In this document: positions 33,994-42,786 of the stretch, in pieces
How the letters are laid out: every line of letters starts with the position of its first letter
Position numbering within the stretch: the first letter of the stretch is position 1
NCBI RefSeq assembly: GCF_002005565.1
Contig: NZ_BDJC01000032.1
Location: 1 to 64,000 of the forward strand
Source of the DNA: Streptomyces sp. JHA26
GTDB taxonomy: Bacteria; Actinomycetota; Actinomycetes; Streptomycetales; Streptomycetaceae
DNA length: 64,000 nucleotides
Direction of reading: 5' to 3'
Notes under the pieces: generated by a model
The model's database searches: none
What the model was told of the DNA's origin: nothing
What the model saw: only the letters and a program-made list of their open reading frames with translations
Translations under genes and position numbers: made by a program

Positions 33994-34487
33994 GGCTTCC
34001 GCTGCCCCACGGCCTCGCTCCGGGGACGGCCCACGGCCGTGACCGGCTCGGCGGGCGCCGACGGGCCCGGTGCCCTCCAGGGCAGTTCGATGGAGACGGT
34101 CTTGCCGCCCTCGCGCGTGGGCCGCACCCTCAGCCTGCCGCCGCACTCCGCCGTCAGCCAGCGGACGATCACCATGCCCCGGCCGTTGTCCTGCTGCACG
34201 GCGGCGGGCAGGCGCTTGGGGAAACGCGGGTGGCTGTCCGTGACGCCGACGCACAGCCGTTCGTCACGGTCGAGCACGAGGTCCACCGTGAAGGTCGGTG
34301 ACTGCCCGAGCGTGTGCTGGACCGCGTTGGTGGCCAGCTCGGAGACGATGAGCCGGACGGTCTCGGACACCTCCGCGTCCGCGGGCAGACCCCACTCCGC
34401 CAGAGTGCCCACCACATAGGTGCGCGCGGCGGCCACCGAGGCGGGATCGCTCGGCAGAGTGACGGATGCTTCCAGATGGTCTGCCAT
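33984..34487 (-). CDS. ATP-binding regulatory protein (HATPase_c, anti-sigma-factor-kinase-like)
   Basis: 167-residue single-domain GHKL ATPase like the Streptomyces anti-sigma/serine-kinase family. The N box is LIVSELATNAVQHT, the D-containing box is VGVTDSHPRFP, the G box is DNGRGMVIVRWL, and GGKTVSIELPW closes the domain. Such proteins occur in bldB/whiJ-type clusters next to XRE-DUF5753 and DUF397 genes, as here. It is divergent from the XRE gene across a 213-base region with an AT-rich inverted repeat. The partner is unknown. ATG 34487 follows GGGA. Confidence 0.87.
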   Translation of the reverse strand: MADHLEASVTLPSDPASVAAARTYVVGTLAEWGLPADAEVSETVRLIVSELATNAVQHTLGQSPTFTVDLVLDRDERLCVGVTDSHPRFPKRLPAAVQQDNGRGMVIVRWLTAECGGRLRVRPTREGGKTVSIELPWRAPGPSAPAEPVTAVGRPRSEAVGQRKPQR

Positions 34488-34612
34488 GGCGACGTCGTCC
34501 CTTTCCCACGGGACCGCAGCCCGACACGGAGCGGACGGTTCGAGTACGGTCCCGGACTGGTGCTTCGCCGCCAGACTGCCACCCTCACCCGGTGCGGAGC
34601 GGCGATCCACCA

Positions 34613-34628
34613 AGATATGCATATATCT
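34613..34628. promoter_or_regulatory. AT-rich inverted repeat in the HATPase-XRE intergenic region
   Basis: AGATAT and ATATCT flank GCAT, forming a 16-bp inverted repeat in an otherwise very GC-rich region. It lies between the divergent HATPase and XRE promoters and is a strong candidate for the XRE autoregulatory operator or a -10 region. Confidence 0.55.
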
Positions 34629-34700
34629 GTCGCTCGAAGCGGTGAACTCTGCGACGACAGACCGTATGCGCGCGCCTCGACGGGAGTAAAGGAGTGGCCC

Positions 34701-35561
34701 ATGCAGCACGGTCCGGTGGTGCGCCGCCGAAAGCTGGGTGCGGAACTGCGCGCCCTGCGCACGTCGGCGGGGATCACCAGCGGCGAGGCGGCCCGGCTGG
34801 TGGGCTGGCACCAGTCGAAGATCAGCCGGATCGAGACCGGGACGAGCGGGGCGAAACCGGCCGACGTGCGGTTACTGCTGGACGCCTACGGCGTGGACGA
34901 CCGGGAACTGCGGGAGCTGCTGGTGGTGCTGGCGGGCTCCGACGACACGGGCGGCCGGCACCACTGGTGGCACGCCTACCGCGGGGTACTGCCGCCGACG
35001 TACCGGGACTTCATCAGCCTGGAGTCGCAGGCGAGCGCGATGCGCACCCTGGAGACCACCGTCGTGCCCGGACTGCTGCAGACCCCGGAGTACGCCCGCG
35101 CGGTCACGCGGGCCGCGGTGGACGGGCTGTCGGAGGAGCGGCTGGACACACTGGTGGAGGTCCGGCTGGCCCGGCAGGACGTGCTGCGGGCCGATCCGCC
35201 GCTGGAGCTGAACGCGGTCCTCGACGAAGCGGTGCTGCGCCGGGAGGTGGGCGGGCCGGGGGTGATGGCCCGGCAGCTGACCCGGCTGGTGGAGGCCGCG
35301 CGGCTGCCCCACGTCCGGCTCCAGGTGCTCCCGTTCACCGCCGGGGCGCACATCGGCGTCACCGGTCCTTTCGTCATCTTCTCCTTTCCGAGCACTTCTG
35401 ATCTCGACGTGGTTGTTCTCGACCACTTGACGAGTAGCCTCCATCTCGAGCGGAAAGAAGACCTAGAGGCCTACACCGAGGCCTTCGACGCCCTCCTGCT
35501 CCATGCCCTTTCGCCCGAGGACTCGTTGGACTACATCGCCGCGACAGCGGCCGGCGCGTAA
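34701..35561 (+). CDS. XRE-family regulator with DUF5753 domain (Scr1/WhiJ type), contains a TTA codon
   Basis: 286-residue regulator. The N-terminal HTH covers about residues 10-65 (LGAELRALRTSAGITSGEAA, GWHQSKISRIETG). A C-terminal DUF5753 domain covers about 95-275 (YRDFISLESQASAM, VPGLLQTPEYARAV, LQVLPFTAGAHIG). This type pairs with the small DUF397 protein encoded next, and pairs of this kind influence development and antibiotic production in Streptomyces. Leu58 is encoded by TTA (34872-34874), the only in-frame TTA I found in the window, so translation should depend on the bldA tRNA. ATG 34701 follows AAAGGAG. Confidence 0.92.
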   Translation: MQHGPVVRRRKLGAELRALRTSAGITSGEAARLVGWHQSKISRIETGTSGAKPADVRLLLDAYGVDDRELRELLVVLAGSDDTGGRHHWWHAYRGVLPPTYRDFISLESQASAMRTLETTVVPGLLQTPEYARAVTRAAVDGLSEERLDTLVEVRLARQDVLRADPPLELNAVLDEAVLRREVGGPGVMARQLTRLVEAARLPHVRLQVLPFTAGAHIGVTGPFVIFSFPSTSDLDVVVLDHLTSSLHLERKEDLEAYTEAFDALLLHALSPEDSLDYIAATAAGA

Positions 35562-35572
35562 GGAGGCACCAC

Positions 35573-35812
35573 ATGTCCGCACTTCCTCGGAAGACCCCCA
35601 CGAGTACCGATCTGCGCGGTGTGCGATGGCTGCGCAGCAGCTACAGCACCGGAGCCAACAACTGCGTGGAGACCGCACGGCCGTCGGCCGGCCCCTGGGC
35701 CGGACTGCTCGCCGTGCGCGACTCCAAGGACCCGGCCGGGCCCGCGCTGCTCTTCTCCCCGGGGAGCTGGGCGTCGTTCACGGCCGCGATCCGCCGCGGC
35801 CGGCCACGCTGA
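35573..35812 (+). CDS. DUF397 protein
   Basis: 79-residue DUF397 protein. The family signature is visible: RWLRSSYSTGANNCVETA, then VAVRDSKDP-like LAVRDSKDPAGPALLFSPGSW. It begins 11 bases after the XRE stop with AAGGAGG upstream, so it is the partner of that regulator; in characterised pairs the DUF397 protein modulates the XRE protein. It converges on bioF with 42 bases between stops. Confidence 0.92.
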   Translation: MSALPRKTPTSTDLRGVRWLRSSYSTGANNCVETARPSAGPWAGLLAVRDSKDPAGPALLFSPGSWASFTAAIRRGRPR

Positions 35813-35854
35813 TCCGACCGGGCACCGCGCGACGCACGGCCGTGCCACGCCGAC

Positions 35855-36982
35855 TCATGGCCGCGTTTCGCCGATCACCCGTACAGCGCGTTCGATCTGT
35901 TCCCCGGAGAGGTCCGCGCGGGCGGTCAGCCTGAGCCGTGAGATGCCGTCGGGCACCGACGGAGGGCGGAAGCAACCCACGGACAGGCCGGCCGTCCGGC
36001 AGTCGGCCGCCCACCGGACGGCCGCCTCCGGGGAAGGGGCGCGCACCGAGACCACCGCGGCGTCCGGACGTACCGCTTCCAGACCCGCGGCGGTCAGGCG
36101 TGCGTGCAGCTCGGCCGCCACCGCGCGCGCCCGGGCCGCCCGTTCGGGCTCACGGCGCAGCAGGCGCAGAGCGGCGAGGGCCGCGCCCGTCGCCGCGGGG
36201 GCGAGCCCCGTGTCGAAGATGAAGGACCGTGCCGTGTTGACGAGGTGGTCGATCACCCGGGCGGGGCCGAGCACGGCACCGCCCTGGCTGCCGAGCGACT
36301 TGGACAGCGTGAGCGTCACGACGACGTCGTCGGCGCCCGCGAGCCCCGCCGCGTGCGGGGCGCCCCGGCCGCCCTCGCCGAGGACCCCGAGGCCGTGGGC
36401 GTCGTCGACGACCAGCCCGGCGCCGTGCTCCCGGCACGCCTCGGCGAGGGCGGCCAGCGGCGCGGCGTCGCCGTCCACCGAGAAGACCGTGTCGGAGACG
36501 ACGACGGCGGTCCCGTCGTGCGTCGCCAGCGCCTTGCGCACCGCGTCCGGGTCGGCGTGCGCCACCACCTGGGTCGTGCCCCGGGCCAGCCGGCAACCGT
36601 CGATCAGCGAGGCGTGGTTGGCGGCGTCGGAGACGACGAGGGAGCCGTGCGGGGCGAGCGCGGTGACCGCGGCGAGGTTGGCCGCGTAGCCGGAGGAGAG
36701 GACGAGGGCGGCCTCGAAGCCGCAGAAGGCGGCCAGTTCGCGCTCGAGTTCGGTGTGCAGTTCGGTCGTTCCGGTGACGAGCCGGGAGCCGGTCGCGCCG
36801 CCGCCCCAGGCACGCGCGGCCCGCGCCGCTCCCTCGACCACCTCCGGATGCCGGGCGAGACCGAGGTAGTCGTTGCTCGCCAGGTCCAGCAGCGGCGAGT
36901 CGGCCGGACGGGGCCGCAGCGTCCGTACGAGACCGGACCGGCGGCGCGCCCCGGCCTGCTCGTCGATCCAGCCGAACGCCAT
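35855..36982 (-). CDS. bioF: 8-amino-7-oxononanoate synthase
   Basis: 375-residue PLP enzyme of the alpha-oxoamine synthase family, condensing pimeloyl-thioester with alanine in biotin synthesis. Seen: LASNDYLGLARHPEV, GGGATGSRLVTGTTELH, SDAANHASLIDGCR, VVDDAHGLGVLGEGGRG and the Schiff-base Lys in TLTLSKSLGSQGG. It is transcribed away from bioBAD; the shared 150-base region must hold both promoters and is the likely site of biotin control. ATG 36982 follows GGAGGG. The pathway set here lacks pimelate-forming genes, as is normal in actinobacteria. Confidence 0.95.
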   Translation of the reverse strand: MAFGWIDEQAGARRRSGLVRTLRPRPADSPLLDLASNDYLGLARHPEVVEGAARAARAWGGGATGSRLVTGTTELHTELERELAAFCGFEAALVLSSGYAANLAAVTALAPHGSLVVSDAANHASLIDGCRLARGTTQVVAHADPDAVRKALATHDGTAVVVSDTVFSVDGDAAPLAALAEACREHGAGLVVDDAHGLGVLGEGGRGAPHAAGLAGADDVVVTLTLSKSLGSQGGAVLGPARVIDHLVNTARSFIFDTGLAPAATGAALAALRLLRREPERAARARAVAAELHARLTAAGLEAVRPDAAVVSVRAPSPEAAVRWAADCRTAGLSVGCFRPPSVPDGISRLRLTARADLSGEQIERAVRVIGETRP

Positions 36983-37132
36983 GAGTCACCCTCCGGGGAT
37001 TTTGTAGGCAGTGGACAGACACTAGCGGCACGACGGGTCGTCCGAGGTGTGGCGATACCCACACGACGATCTGTCACTGTTGTGCGAACTCTCCTTGGCC
37101 CCGGGCGGCCCCGTAGGACAGGATCGGCTCTC

Positions 37133-38341
37133 ATGGATCTGCTGAACACGCTGGTGGACAAGGGGCTTCGGCGCGAGACGCCGACCCGCGAGGAGGCGCT
37201 GGCCGTCCTGGCCACGTCCGACGACGACCTGCTCGACGTGGTGACCGCGGCCGGCAAGGTGCGCCGTCACTGGTTCGGCCGACGGGTGAAACTCAACTAC
37301 CTCGTCAACCTCAAGTCGGGCCTGTGTCCCGAGGACTGCTCCTACTGCTCGCAGCGGCTCGGCTCGAAGGCCGAGATCCTCAAGTACACCTGGCTCAAAC
37401 CCGGCCAGGCCTCCGAGGCCGCCGCCGCGGGTGTGGCCGGCGGTGCCAAGCGGGTGTGCCTGGTGGCCAGCGGACGCGGCCCGACCGACCGGGACGTGGA
37501 CCGCGTCTCCGAGACGATCAAGGCCATCAAGGACCAGAACGAGGGCGTCGAGGTGTGCGCCTGCCTGGGCCTGCTCTCCGACGGCCAGGCGGAGCGGCTG
37601 CGCGAGGCGGGCGCCGACGCCTACAACCACAACCTCAACACGTCCGAGTCGACGTACGGGGACATCACGACCACGCACACGTACGCCGACCGGGTGGACA
37701 CGGTCAACAAGGCGCACGCGGCCGGGCTGTCCGCCTGCTCCGGGCTGATCGCGGGCATGGGTGAGAGCGACGAGGACCTGGTCGACGTGGTCTTCTCGCT
37801 GCGCGAGCTGGACCCCGACTCGGTGCCGGTCAACTTCCTGATCCCGTTCGAGGGCACCCCGCTGGCCAAGGAGTGGAACCTCACCCCGCAGCGGTGCCTG
37901 CGGATCCTGGCGATGGTCCGGTTCGTGTGCCCCGACGTCGAGGTGCGCATCGCCGGCGGCCGCGAGGTGCACCTGCGCAGCATGCAGCCGCTCGCCCTGC
38001 ACCTGGCCAACTCCATCTTCCTGGGCGACTACCTCACCAGCGAGGGCCAGGCGGGCAAGGCCGACCTGGAGATGATCGCGGACGCCGGCTTCGAGGTGGA
38101 GGGCACCGACCGGGTGACCCTGCCCGAGCACCGCACGGCGGGCCGGGGCGGCTGCGGGCCGCACGAGGACGGCGGCTGCGGATCCCACGAGGGCGGCGGT
38201 GTCTGTGGTTCCGTCCCGGCCGAGGGCGGGTGCGGTTCCGCGACGGCCGCGGAACCGGCGGTCCCCGCGGGCGAGGCGCGCACCGATCTGGTAGCGGTGC
38301 GCCGGCGCGGCGCGGGAACCGACCTGGCGCCCAATGCCTGA
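37133..38341 (+). CDS. bioB: biotin synthase with Cys/Gly/His-rich C-terminal tail
   Basis: 402-residue radical SAM enzyme inserting sulfur into dethiobiotin. The SAM cluster motif is CPEDCSYC (CX3CX2C, about residues 65-72). YNHNLNTSESTYGDITTTH, the SGLIAGMGES block and the C-terminal AGGREVHLRSMQP Arg region are conserved. Odd: the protein runs about 55 residues past a typical BioB, and residues about 336-366 contain four GXCG units and two HE pairs (GGCGPHEDGGCGSHEGGG and following). This tail may bind metal or sulfide; function unknown. The end overlaps bioA by 8 bases. ATG 37133 has little ribosome binding site. Confidence 0.95.
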   Translation: MDLLNTLVDKGLRRETPTREEALAVLATSDDDLLDVVTAAGKVRRHWFGRRVKLNYLVNLKSGLCPEDCSYCSQRLGSKAEILKYTWLKPGQASEAAAAGVAGGAKRVCLVASGRGPTDRDVDRVSETIKAIKDQNEGVEVCACLGLLSDGQAERLREAGADAYNHNLNTSESTYGDITTTHTYADRVDTVNKAHAAGLSACSGLIAGMGESDEDLVDVVFSLRELDPDSVPVNFLIPFEGTPLAKEWNLTPQRCLRILAMVRFVCPDVEVRIAGGREVHLRSMQPLALHLANSIFLGDYLTSEGQAGKADLEMIADAGFEVEGTDRVTLPEHRTAGRGGCGPHEDGGCGSHEGGGVCGSVPAEGGCGSATAAEPAVPAGEARTDLVAVRRRGAGTDLAPNA

Positions 38342-39620
38342 GCCCGCGCTGACCGTGGACGCGCTGCTGGCCCTGGACCGGCAGCACGTCTGGCACCCGT
38401 ACGGACCGATGCCCGGCCGGCAGGACCCGCTGGTGGTGGAGTCGGCGAGCGGGGTGCGGCTGCGGCTGGCCGGCACCCGGGACGAGCTGGTCGACGGGAT
38501 GTCGTCCTGGTGGTCGGCGATCCACGGCTACAGCCACCCGGTCCTCGACGAGGCCGTGCGCGACCAGCTCGACCGCATGAGCCACGTCATGTTCGGCGGC
38601 CTCACCCACGAGCCCGCCGTGCGGCTGGCCAAGCTCCTGGTCGACATCTCGCCCGACGGGCTGGAGCACGTGTTCCTCGCCGACTCCGGCTCGGTGTCGG
38701 TCGAGGTCGCGGTCAAGATGTGCCTGCAGTACTGGCGCTCGCTGGGCCGCCCCGCCAAGCAGCGGCTGCTGACCTGGCGCGGCGGCTACCACGGCGACAC
38801 CTGGCACCCCATGTCCGTGTGCGACCCCGACGGCGGCATGCACGACCTGTGGAGCGGCGTCCTGCCCCGCCAGCTGTTCGCCGACGCCCCTCCCGCGGAG
38901 TACGACGACGCCTACGCCGCGCACCTGTCGTCGATGATCGAGCGGCACGCCGACGAGCTGGCCGCGGTGATCGTCGAACCGGTGGTGCAGGGCGCGGGCG
39001 GCATGCGGTTCCACTCCCCCGCCTACCTGCGGGTGCTGCGCGAGGCGTGCGACGCGCACGACGTGCTGCTGGTGTTCGACGAGATCGCCACCGGCTTCGG
39101 ACGCACCGGTGCCCTGTTCGCCGCCGAACACGCGTCGGTGACACCGGACGTGATGTGCGTGGGCAAGGCGCTGACCGGCGGTTACCTGACCATGGCCGCC
39201 ACCCTGTGCACCGCGCGCGTCGCCGACGGCATCTCCCGGGGCGAGGTGCCGGTGCTCGCCCACGGGCCCACCTTCATGGGCAACCCGCTCGCCGCCGCCG
39301 TCGCCTGTGCCTCCGTCGAGCTGCTGCTCGGCCACGACTGGCGCGCGGAGGTCAAGCGCATCGAGGCCGGCCTCACCGAGGGGCTCGCCCCCGCCGCCGC
39401 CCTGCCGGGCGTGAGCGACGTGCGGGTGCTCGGGGCGATCGGCGTCGTCCAGCTCGACCACCCGGTCGACATGCGGGCCGCCACGGCGGCGGCCGTGCGC
39501 GAGGGCGTCTGGCTGCGCCCGTTCCGCGACCTGATCTACACCATGCCGCCCTACATCACCGGCGACACGGACATCGCCCGCATCACCCGCGCGGTCCGCG
39601 CGGCGGCGAAGGAGGGATGA
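38334..39620 (+). CDS. bioA: adenosylmethionine-8-amino-7-oxononanoate transaminase
   Basis: 428-residue class III aminotransferase that makes 7,8-diaminopelargonate using SAM as amino donor. Diagnostic segments: HVWHPYGPM, DGMSSWWSAIHGYSHP, FADSGSVSVEVAVKM, LLTWRGGYHGDTWHPMSVC, DEIATGFGRTG and the PLP Lys in CVGKALTGGYLT. The start lies inside the bioB 3' end, so the two are coupled. bioD starts four bases after the stop. Confidence 0.96.
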   Translation: MPEPALTVDALLALDRQHVWHPYGPMPGRQDPLVVESASGVRLRLAGTRDELVDGMSSWWSAIHGYSHPVLDEAVRDQLDRMSHVMFGGLTHEPAVRLAKLLVDISPDGLEHVFLADSGSVSVEVAVKMCLQYWRSLGRPAKQRLLTWRGGYHGDTWHPMSVCDPDGGMHDLWSGVLPRQLFADAPPAEYDDAYAAHLSSMIERHADELAAVIVEPVVQGAGGMRFHSPAYLRVLREACDAHDVLLVFDEIATGFGRTGALFAAEHASVTPDVMCVGKALTGGYLTMAATLCTARVADGISRGEVPVLAHGPTFMGNPLAAAVACASVELLLGHDWRAEVKRIEAGLTEGLAPAAALPGVSDVRVLGAIGVVQLDHPVDMRAATAAAVREGVWLRPFRDLIYTMPPYITGDTDIARITRAVRAAAKEG

Positions 39621-39623
39621 CAC

Positions 39624-40340
39624 ATGCCGGTACTGGTGATCACCGGGACGGGCACCGAGGTGGGCAAGACGGTCACGACCGCCGCCGTCGCCGCGGCGGC
39701 GCTGGCGGCCGGCCGGTCGGTGGCCGTGCTGAAGGCCGCTCAGACCGGCGTACGGCCCGACGAGCCCGGGGACGCCCAGGAGATCGCGCGTCTGGCGGGC
39801 GCCGTGACGGCGGCCGAGGTCGCCCGCTACCCCGAACCGCTGGCACCCGCCACGGCCGCGCGGCGGGCCGGGCGGGCGCCGGTGCGTCCCGGGGAGGTGG
39901 CGGAGGCCGCGGCCAAGCTGGCCACCGAGCACGATCTGGTGCTGGTCGAGGGGGCCGGCGGGCTGCTCGTCCGGTTCGACGAGGCGGGCGGGACGCTGGC
40001 GGACGTCGCGGCCCTGCTCGGCGCACCGGTGCTCGTGGTGGCGTCGGCGGGACTCGGCACCCTGAACACGACCGAGCTGACCGCCCGTGAACTCGCGACG
40101 CGGGGGCTGGAGTTGACGGGCGTGGTGATCGGCGCCTGGCCCACGGAACCGGACCTCGCCTCGCGCTGCAACCTCGCGGACCTGCCGGACGTGTCCGGGG
40201 CACCGTTGCTCGGCGCCCTGCCCGCCGGGGCGGGTGCCCTCGCACCGGCCGCCTTCCGGTCGGCGGCGCCGCACTGGCTGGCCCCCCGCCTGGAGGGCAC
40301 GTGGGACGCGGACGCGTTCCGCCGCCGGGAGGCCCCCTGA
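39624..40340 (+). CDS. bioD: dethiobiotin synthetase
   Basis: 238-residue ATP-dependent carboxylase that closes the ureido ring to dethiobiotin. The P-loop is ITGTGTEVGKTVTT at about residues 5-18, LKAAQTGV holds the substrate Lys, and VEGAGGLLVRFDE is the conserved acidic-glycine block. Last gene of bioB-bioA-bioD; the set plus bioF covers the four last steps of biotin synthesis. Confidence 0.95.
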   Translation: MPVLVITGTGTEVGKTVTTAAVAAAALAAGRSVAVLKAAQTGVRPDEPGDAQEIARLAGAVTAAEVARYPEPLAPATAARRAGRAPVRPGEVAEAAAKLATEHDLVLVEGAGGLLVRFDEAGGTLADVAALLGAPVLVVASAGLGTLNTTELTARELATRGLELTGVVIGAWPTEPDLASRCNLADLPDVSGAPLLGALPAGAGALAPAAFRSAAPHWLAPRLEGTWDADAFRRREAP

Positions 40341-40448
40341 ACGACCGCCGGCCGGACCACCGCGCGCACGTGGCGTGCCGACGGGCGGGTGCGCGGTGCT
40401 CGGGCGGGGGACAATCACGGTGAGGCGCCACCTCGTGAGGGAGGTCCC

Positions 40449-41138
40449 ATGCCGCTGCGATCCGCCCGTTCCCGCGCAGTGCCCCCGGACGCCGTGCACC
40501 ATCCGCTCTTCGCCCGCTGCTACGCCCGGTTCAGCACGAGCGCCGAGACCCGGACGGGCATGGCGCGGGTGCGCGAGCGGCTGCTCGTCGGGCTGTCCGG
40601 GCGGGTGATCGAGATCGGCGCGGGCAACGGCCTGAACTTCGCGCACTACCCGGGCACCGTCTCGGAGGTCGTCGCCATCGAACCGGAGCGTTCCCTGCGG
40701 CGGCTGGCCGTGGACGCGGCGCTGCGGGCCCAGGTGCCGGTCGACGTGGCGCCGGGTACGGCGGAGGCGCTGCCGGTCAAGAGCGAGGCCTTCGACGCGG
40801 CCGTCGTGTCGCTGGTGCTGTGCAGCGTCCGGGACGTGCCGCGGGCCCTCGGGGAACTGCGGCGGGTGCTGCGTCCCGGTGGTGAGCTGCGGTTCTTCGA
40901 GCACGGGCGGGGCGGCGGACGGGTGATGACCTTCACCCAGCGGGCGCTGGACCGGACGGTGTGGCCGTCGCTGGCCGGCGGCTGTCACGTGTCCCGGGAC
41001 CCGGTCGCCGCGCTGCGGGACGCCGGGTTCGCCCTGGGCCCGTACCGGCGGATGCTGATGCCGGAGAACGGGCCGGCCCTGCCGGTGTCGTACTGCGTCC
41101 TCGGTACGGCCTGGCGACCGCCCGGAAGTGACGCCTAG
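40449..41138 (+). CDS. class I SAM-dependent methyltransferase
   Basis: 229-residue methyltransferase. Motif I is VIEIGAGNGLNFAHYP (about residues 52-67), followed by the acidic VVAIEPE loop, AEALPVKSEAFDAAVVSLVL (motif II) and LRPGGELRFFEHGRG (motif III). It resembles UbiE/PMTA-like proteins acting on small molecules or lipids; the substrate is unknown. ATG 40449 follows GGGAGG. A hairpin at 41166-41201 follows the stop. Confidence 0.88.
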   Translation: MPLRSARSRAVPPDAVHHPLFARCYARFSTSAETRTGMARVRERLLVGLSGRVIEIGAGNGLNFAHYPGTVSEVVAIEPERSLRRLAVDAALRAQVPVDVAPGTAEALPVKSEAFDAAVVSLVLCSVRDVPRALGELRRVLRPGGELRFFEHGRGGGRVMTFTQRALDRTVWPSLAGGCHVSRDPVAALRDAGFALGPYRRMLMPENGPALPVSYCVLGTAWRPPGSDA

Positions 41139-41165
41139 CCGTGGTGCGCGGGCGTCCCACGCTCC

Positions 41166-41201
41166 ACCGGCGCAGTTCCTGACCGGTGCCGGAACGCCGG
41201 T
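41166..41201 (+). terminator. possible terminator hairpin
   Basis: ACCGGC (41166-41171) pairs with GCCGGT (41196-41201), and inside it GTTCC (41175-41179) pairs with GGAAC (41191-41195), with a three-base bulge. It lies between the methyltransferase and the luciferase-like gene. Confidence 0.45.
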
Positions 41202-41278
41202 AGGGGCGAGGGCGGCGGCCGCGGTGCGCCGGTGATCGACTCGTCGGGACCGAGGACAACCGTGTGCGAGGAGGGTTC

Positions 41279-42169
41279 ATGTCACGTCCGTTCCGTTTCG
41301 GCGTCAACCTGACGGTCTCCGCCGCGGCCGCGGAGTGGAGCGAGAAGTGCCGGCGGGCCGAGGAGCTGGGCTACGACGTCGTCCTGGTCCCGGACCACCT
41401 CGGCACGGTGGCCCCGTTCCCGGCGCTGGTCGCGGCGGCCCGGGCCACCGAGCGGCCGCGGGTGGGCACGTTCGTGCTCAACGCGGGTTTCTGGAACCCG
41501 GTGCTGCTGGCCCGGGAGGTGGCGACCACGGACGCCCTCACCGGCGGGCGCCTGGAGCTGGGGCTCGGCACCGGCTACGTGCGGGCGGAGCACGACACGG
41601 CGGGGCTGCCGTTCGGCTCGCCGCGCGAGCGCGTGGATCATCTGCGGCGCACCGTGGAGGAACTGCGACGGCTGCTCGGCGACGAGGAGCACCGGCCGCG
41701 GCCGGTGCAGCGGCCCGGGGTGCCGCTGCTCATCGGCGCCAACGGCGACCGGATGCTGGAGCTGGCCGCCCGGCACGCCGACATCGTCGCGTTCACGGGC
41801 GCGCGTACGGTGCCGGGGAGCACGACGGGGCGGCTCGCGCCCCTCACGGTCGAGGAGCTGGACGAGCGCGTCGCCCGCTACGGAGAGACGGCGGCGGGGC
41901 GCGGGGAGCCGGCGGAGCGGAACCTGCTCATCCAGACGGTGGTCGTCACCGAGGACCGCGAGGCCGCCCTCCGCCCCCTGCTGGAGCACGTGCCGCACCT
42001 GACCGCCGGCCAGGCGCTGGAGCTGCCCCTCGTGCTGCTGGGCACCCTGGAGGAGATCGCCGCGCAGGTGCGGGCGCAGCGCGAGCGGTACGGGTTCACG
42101 TACCTGACGGTGCTGGAGCCGTACATGGAGGCCTTCGCCCCGGTGATGCGGGCGCTGCGCGGCACCTGA
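41279..42169 (+). CDS. LLM-class F420-dependent oxidoreductase
   Basis: 296-residue luciferase-like (TIM-barrel) flavin-type oxidoreductase. Typical features are FRFGVNLTVSAAAAEW, DVVLVPDHLGTVAPF, GRLELGLGTGYVRAEHD and the LLIGANGDRML/AARHADIVAFTG pair. In actinobacteria this class mostly uses coenzyme F420; I think it fits the MSMEG_2516-like subfamily. Substrate unknown. ATG 41279 follows GAGGAGG. Confidence 0.87.
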   Translation: MSRPFRFGVNLTVSAAAAEWSEKCRRAEELGYDVVLVPDHLGTVAPFPALVAAARATERPRVGTFVLNAGFWNPVLLAREVATTDALTGGRLELGLGTGYVRAEHDTAGLPFGSPRERVDHLRRTVEELRRLLGDEEHRPRPVQRPGVPLLIGANGDRMLELAARHADIVAFTGARTVPGSTTGRLAPLTVEELDERVARYGETAAGRGEPAERNLLIQTVVVTEDREAALRPLLEHVPHLTAGQALELPLVLLGTLEEIAAQVRAQRERYGFTYLTVLEPYMEAFAPVMRALRGT

Positions 42170-42235
42170 CGGTCCGCGCCGTCCGCATGCCGGAATCCTC
42201 GTTCGGCGCTCCACCGCGCGTGGTGGGATCACGGC

Positions 42236-42661
42236 ATGGACGATCTTCGGATACGGGCCGCCGGGCCCGAGGACCTGGACGCCGTACTGGCCTTCTGGAG
42301 GGCGGCCGCGGAGGGGACGAGCATCAGTGACGACCGGGACGGCGTGGAACGCCTGGTCGCCCGCGACCCCGACGCGCTGATCCTGGCCGAGCGCGGCGAC
42401 GCCCTGGTGGGCACGGTGATCGCCGGCTTCGACGGCTGGCGCTGCCATCTGTACCGGCTGGCGGTGCACCCCGGCCACCGCCGCCGGGGGATCGGCTCGG
42501 CCCTGCTGGACGCCGCGGAGGAGCGGTTCGCGCGGCTCGGCGGGCGGCGCGCGGACGCGATGGTGCTGGTGCGCAACGAACGGGCGCAGCATGCGTGGCG
42601 GGCCGCCGGGTACGCGCCCGAGGAACAGTGGCGACGCTGGGTCAAGCCCCTCGCCGACTGA
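42236..42661 (+). CDS. GNAT family N-acetyltransferase
   Basis: 141-residue acetyltransferase with the acetyl-CoA loop LAVHPGHRRRGIGSALLD (motif A, RRXGXGXA type) at about residues 77-94, and VLVRNERAQHAWRAAGY (motif B). It starts MDDLRIRAAGPEDLDAV, standard for GNATs. Acceptor unknown. No clear ribosome binding site precedes ATG 42236. Confidence 0.9.
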   Translation: MDDLRIRAAGPEDLDAVLAFWRAAAEGTSISDDRDGVERLVARDPDALILAERGDALVGTVIAGFDGWRCHLYRLAVHPGHRRRGIGSALLDAAEERFARLGGRRADAMVLVRNERAQHAWRAAGYAPEEQWRRWVKPLAD

Positions 42662-42786
42662 AGGCGGCCCGACCGGGAGGCGGCCCGACCGAAAGGCGGT
42701 GAGCACCGGCGCATGAGCGAGTGTCCCGGCGCGCGACGTCGCGCGAACCTCCGCGTCCTGTCCGATCATGGAGCCGAGGTGACCCG

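Noticed and set aside
36983..37132. Biotin-responsive operator between bioF and bioB
   Set aside because: A shared regulatory region is expected, but I found no convincing palindrome or BirA/BioQ-like site by eye.
38034..40988. Nearly 1000-codon minus-strand open frame
   Set aside because: Shadow of bioBAD and the methyltransferase; the real genes have intact family motifs.
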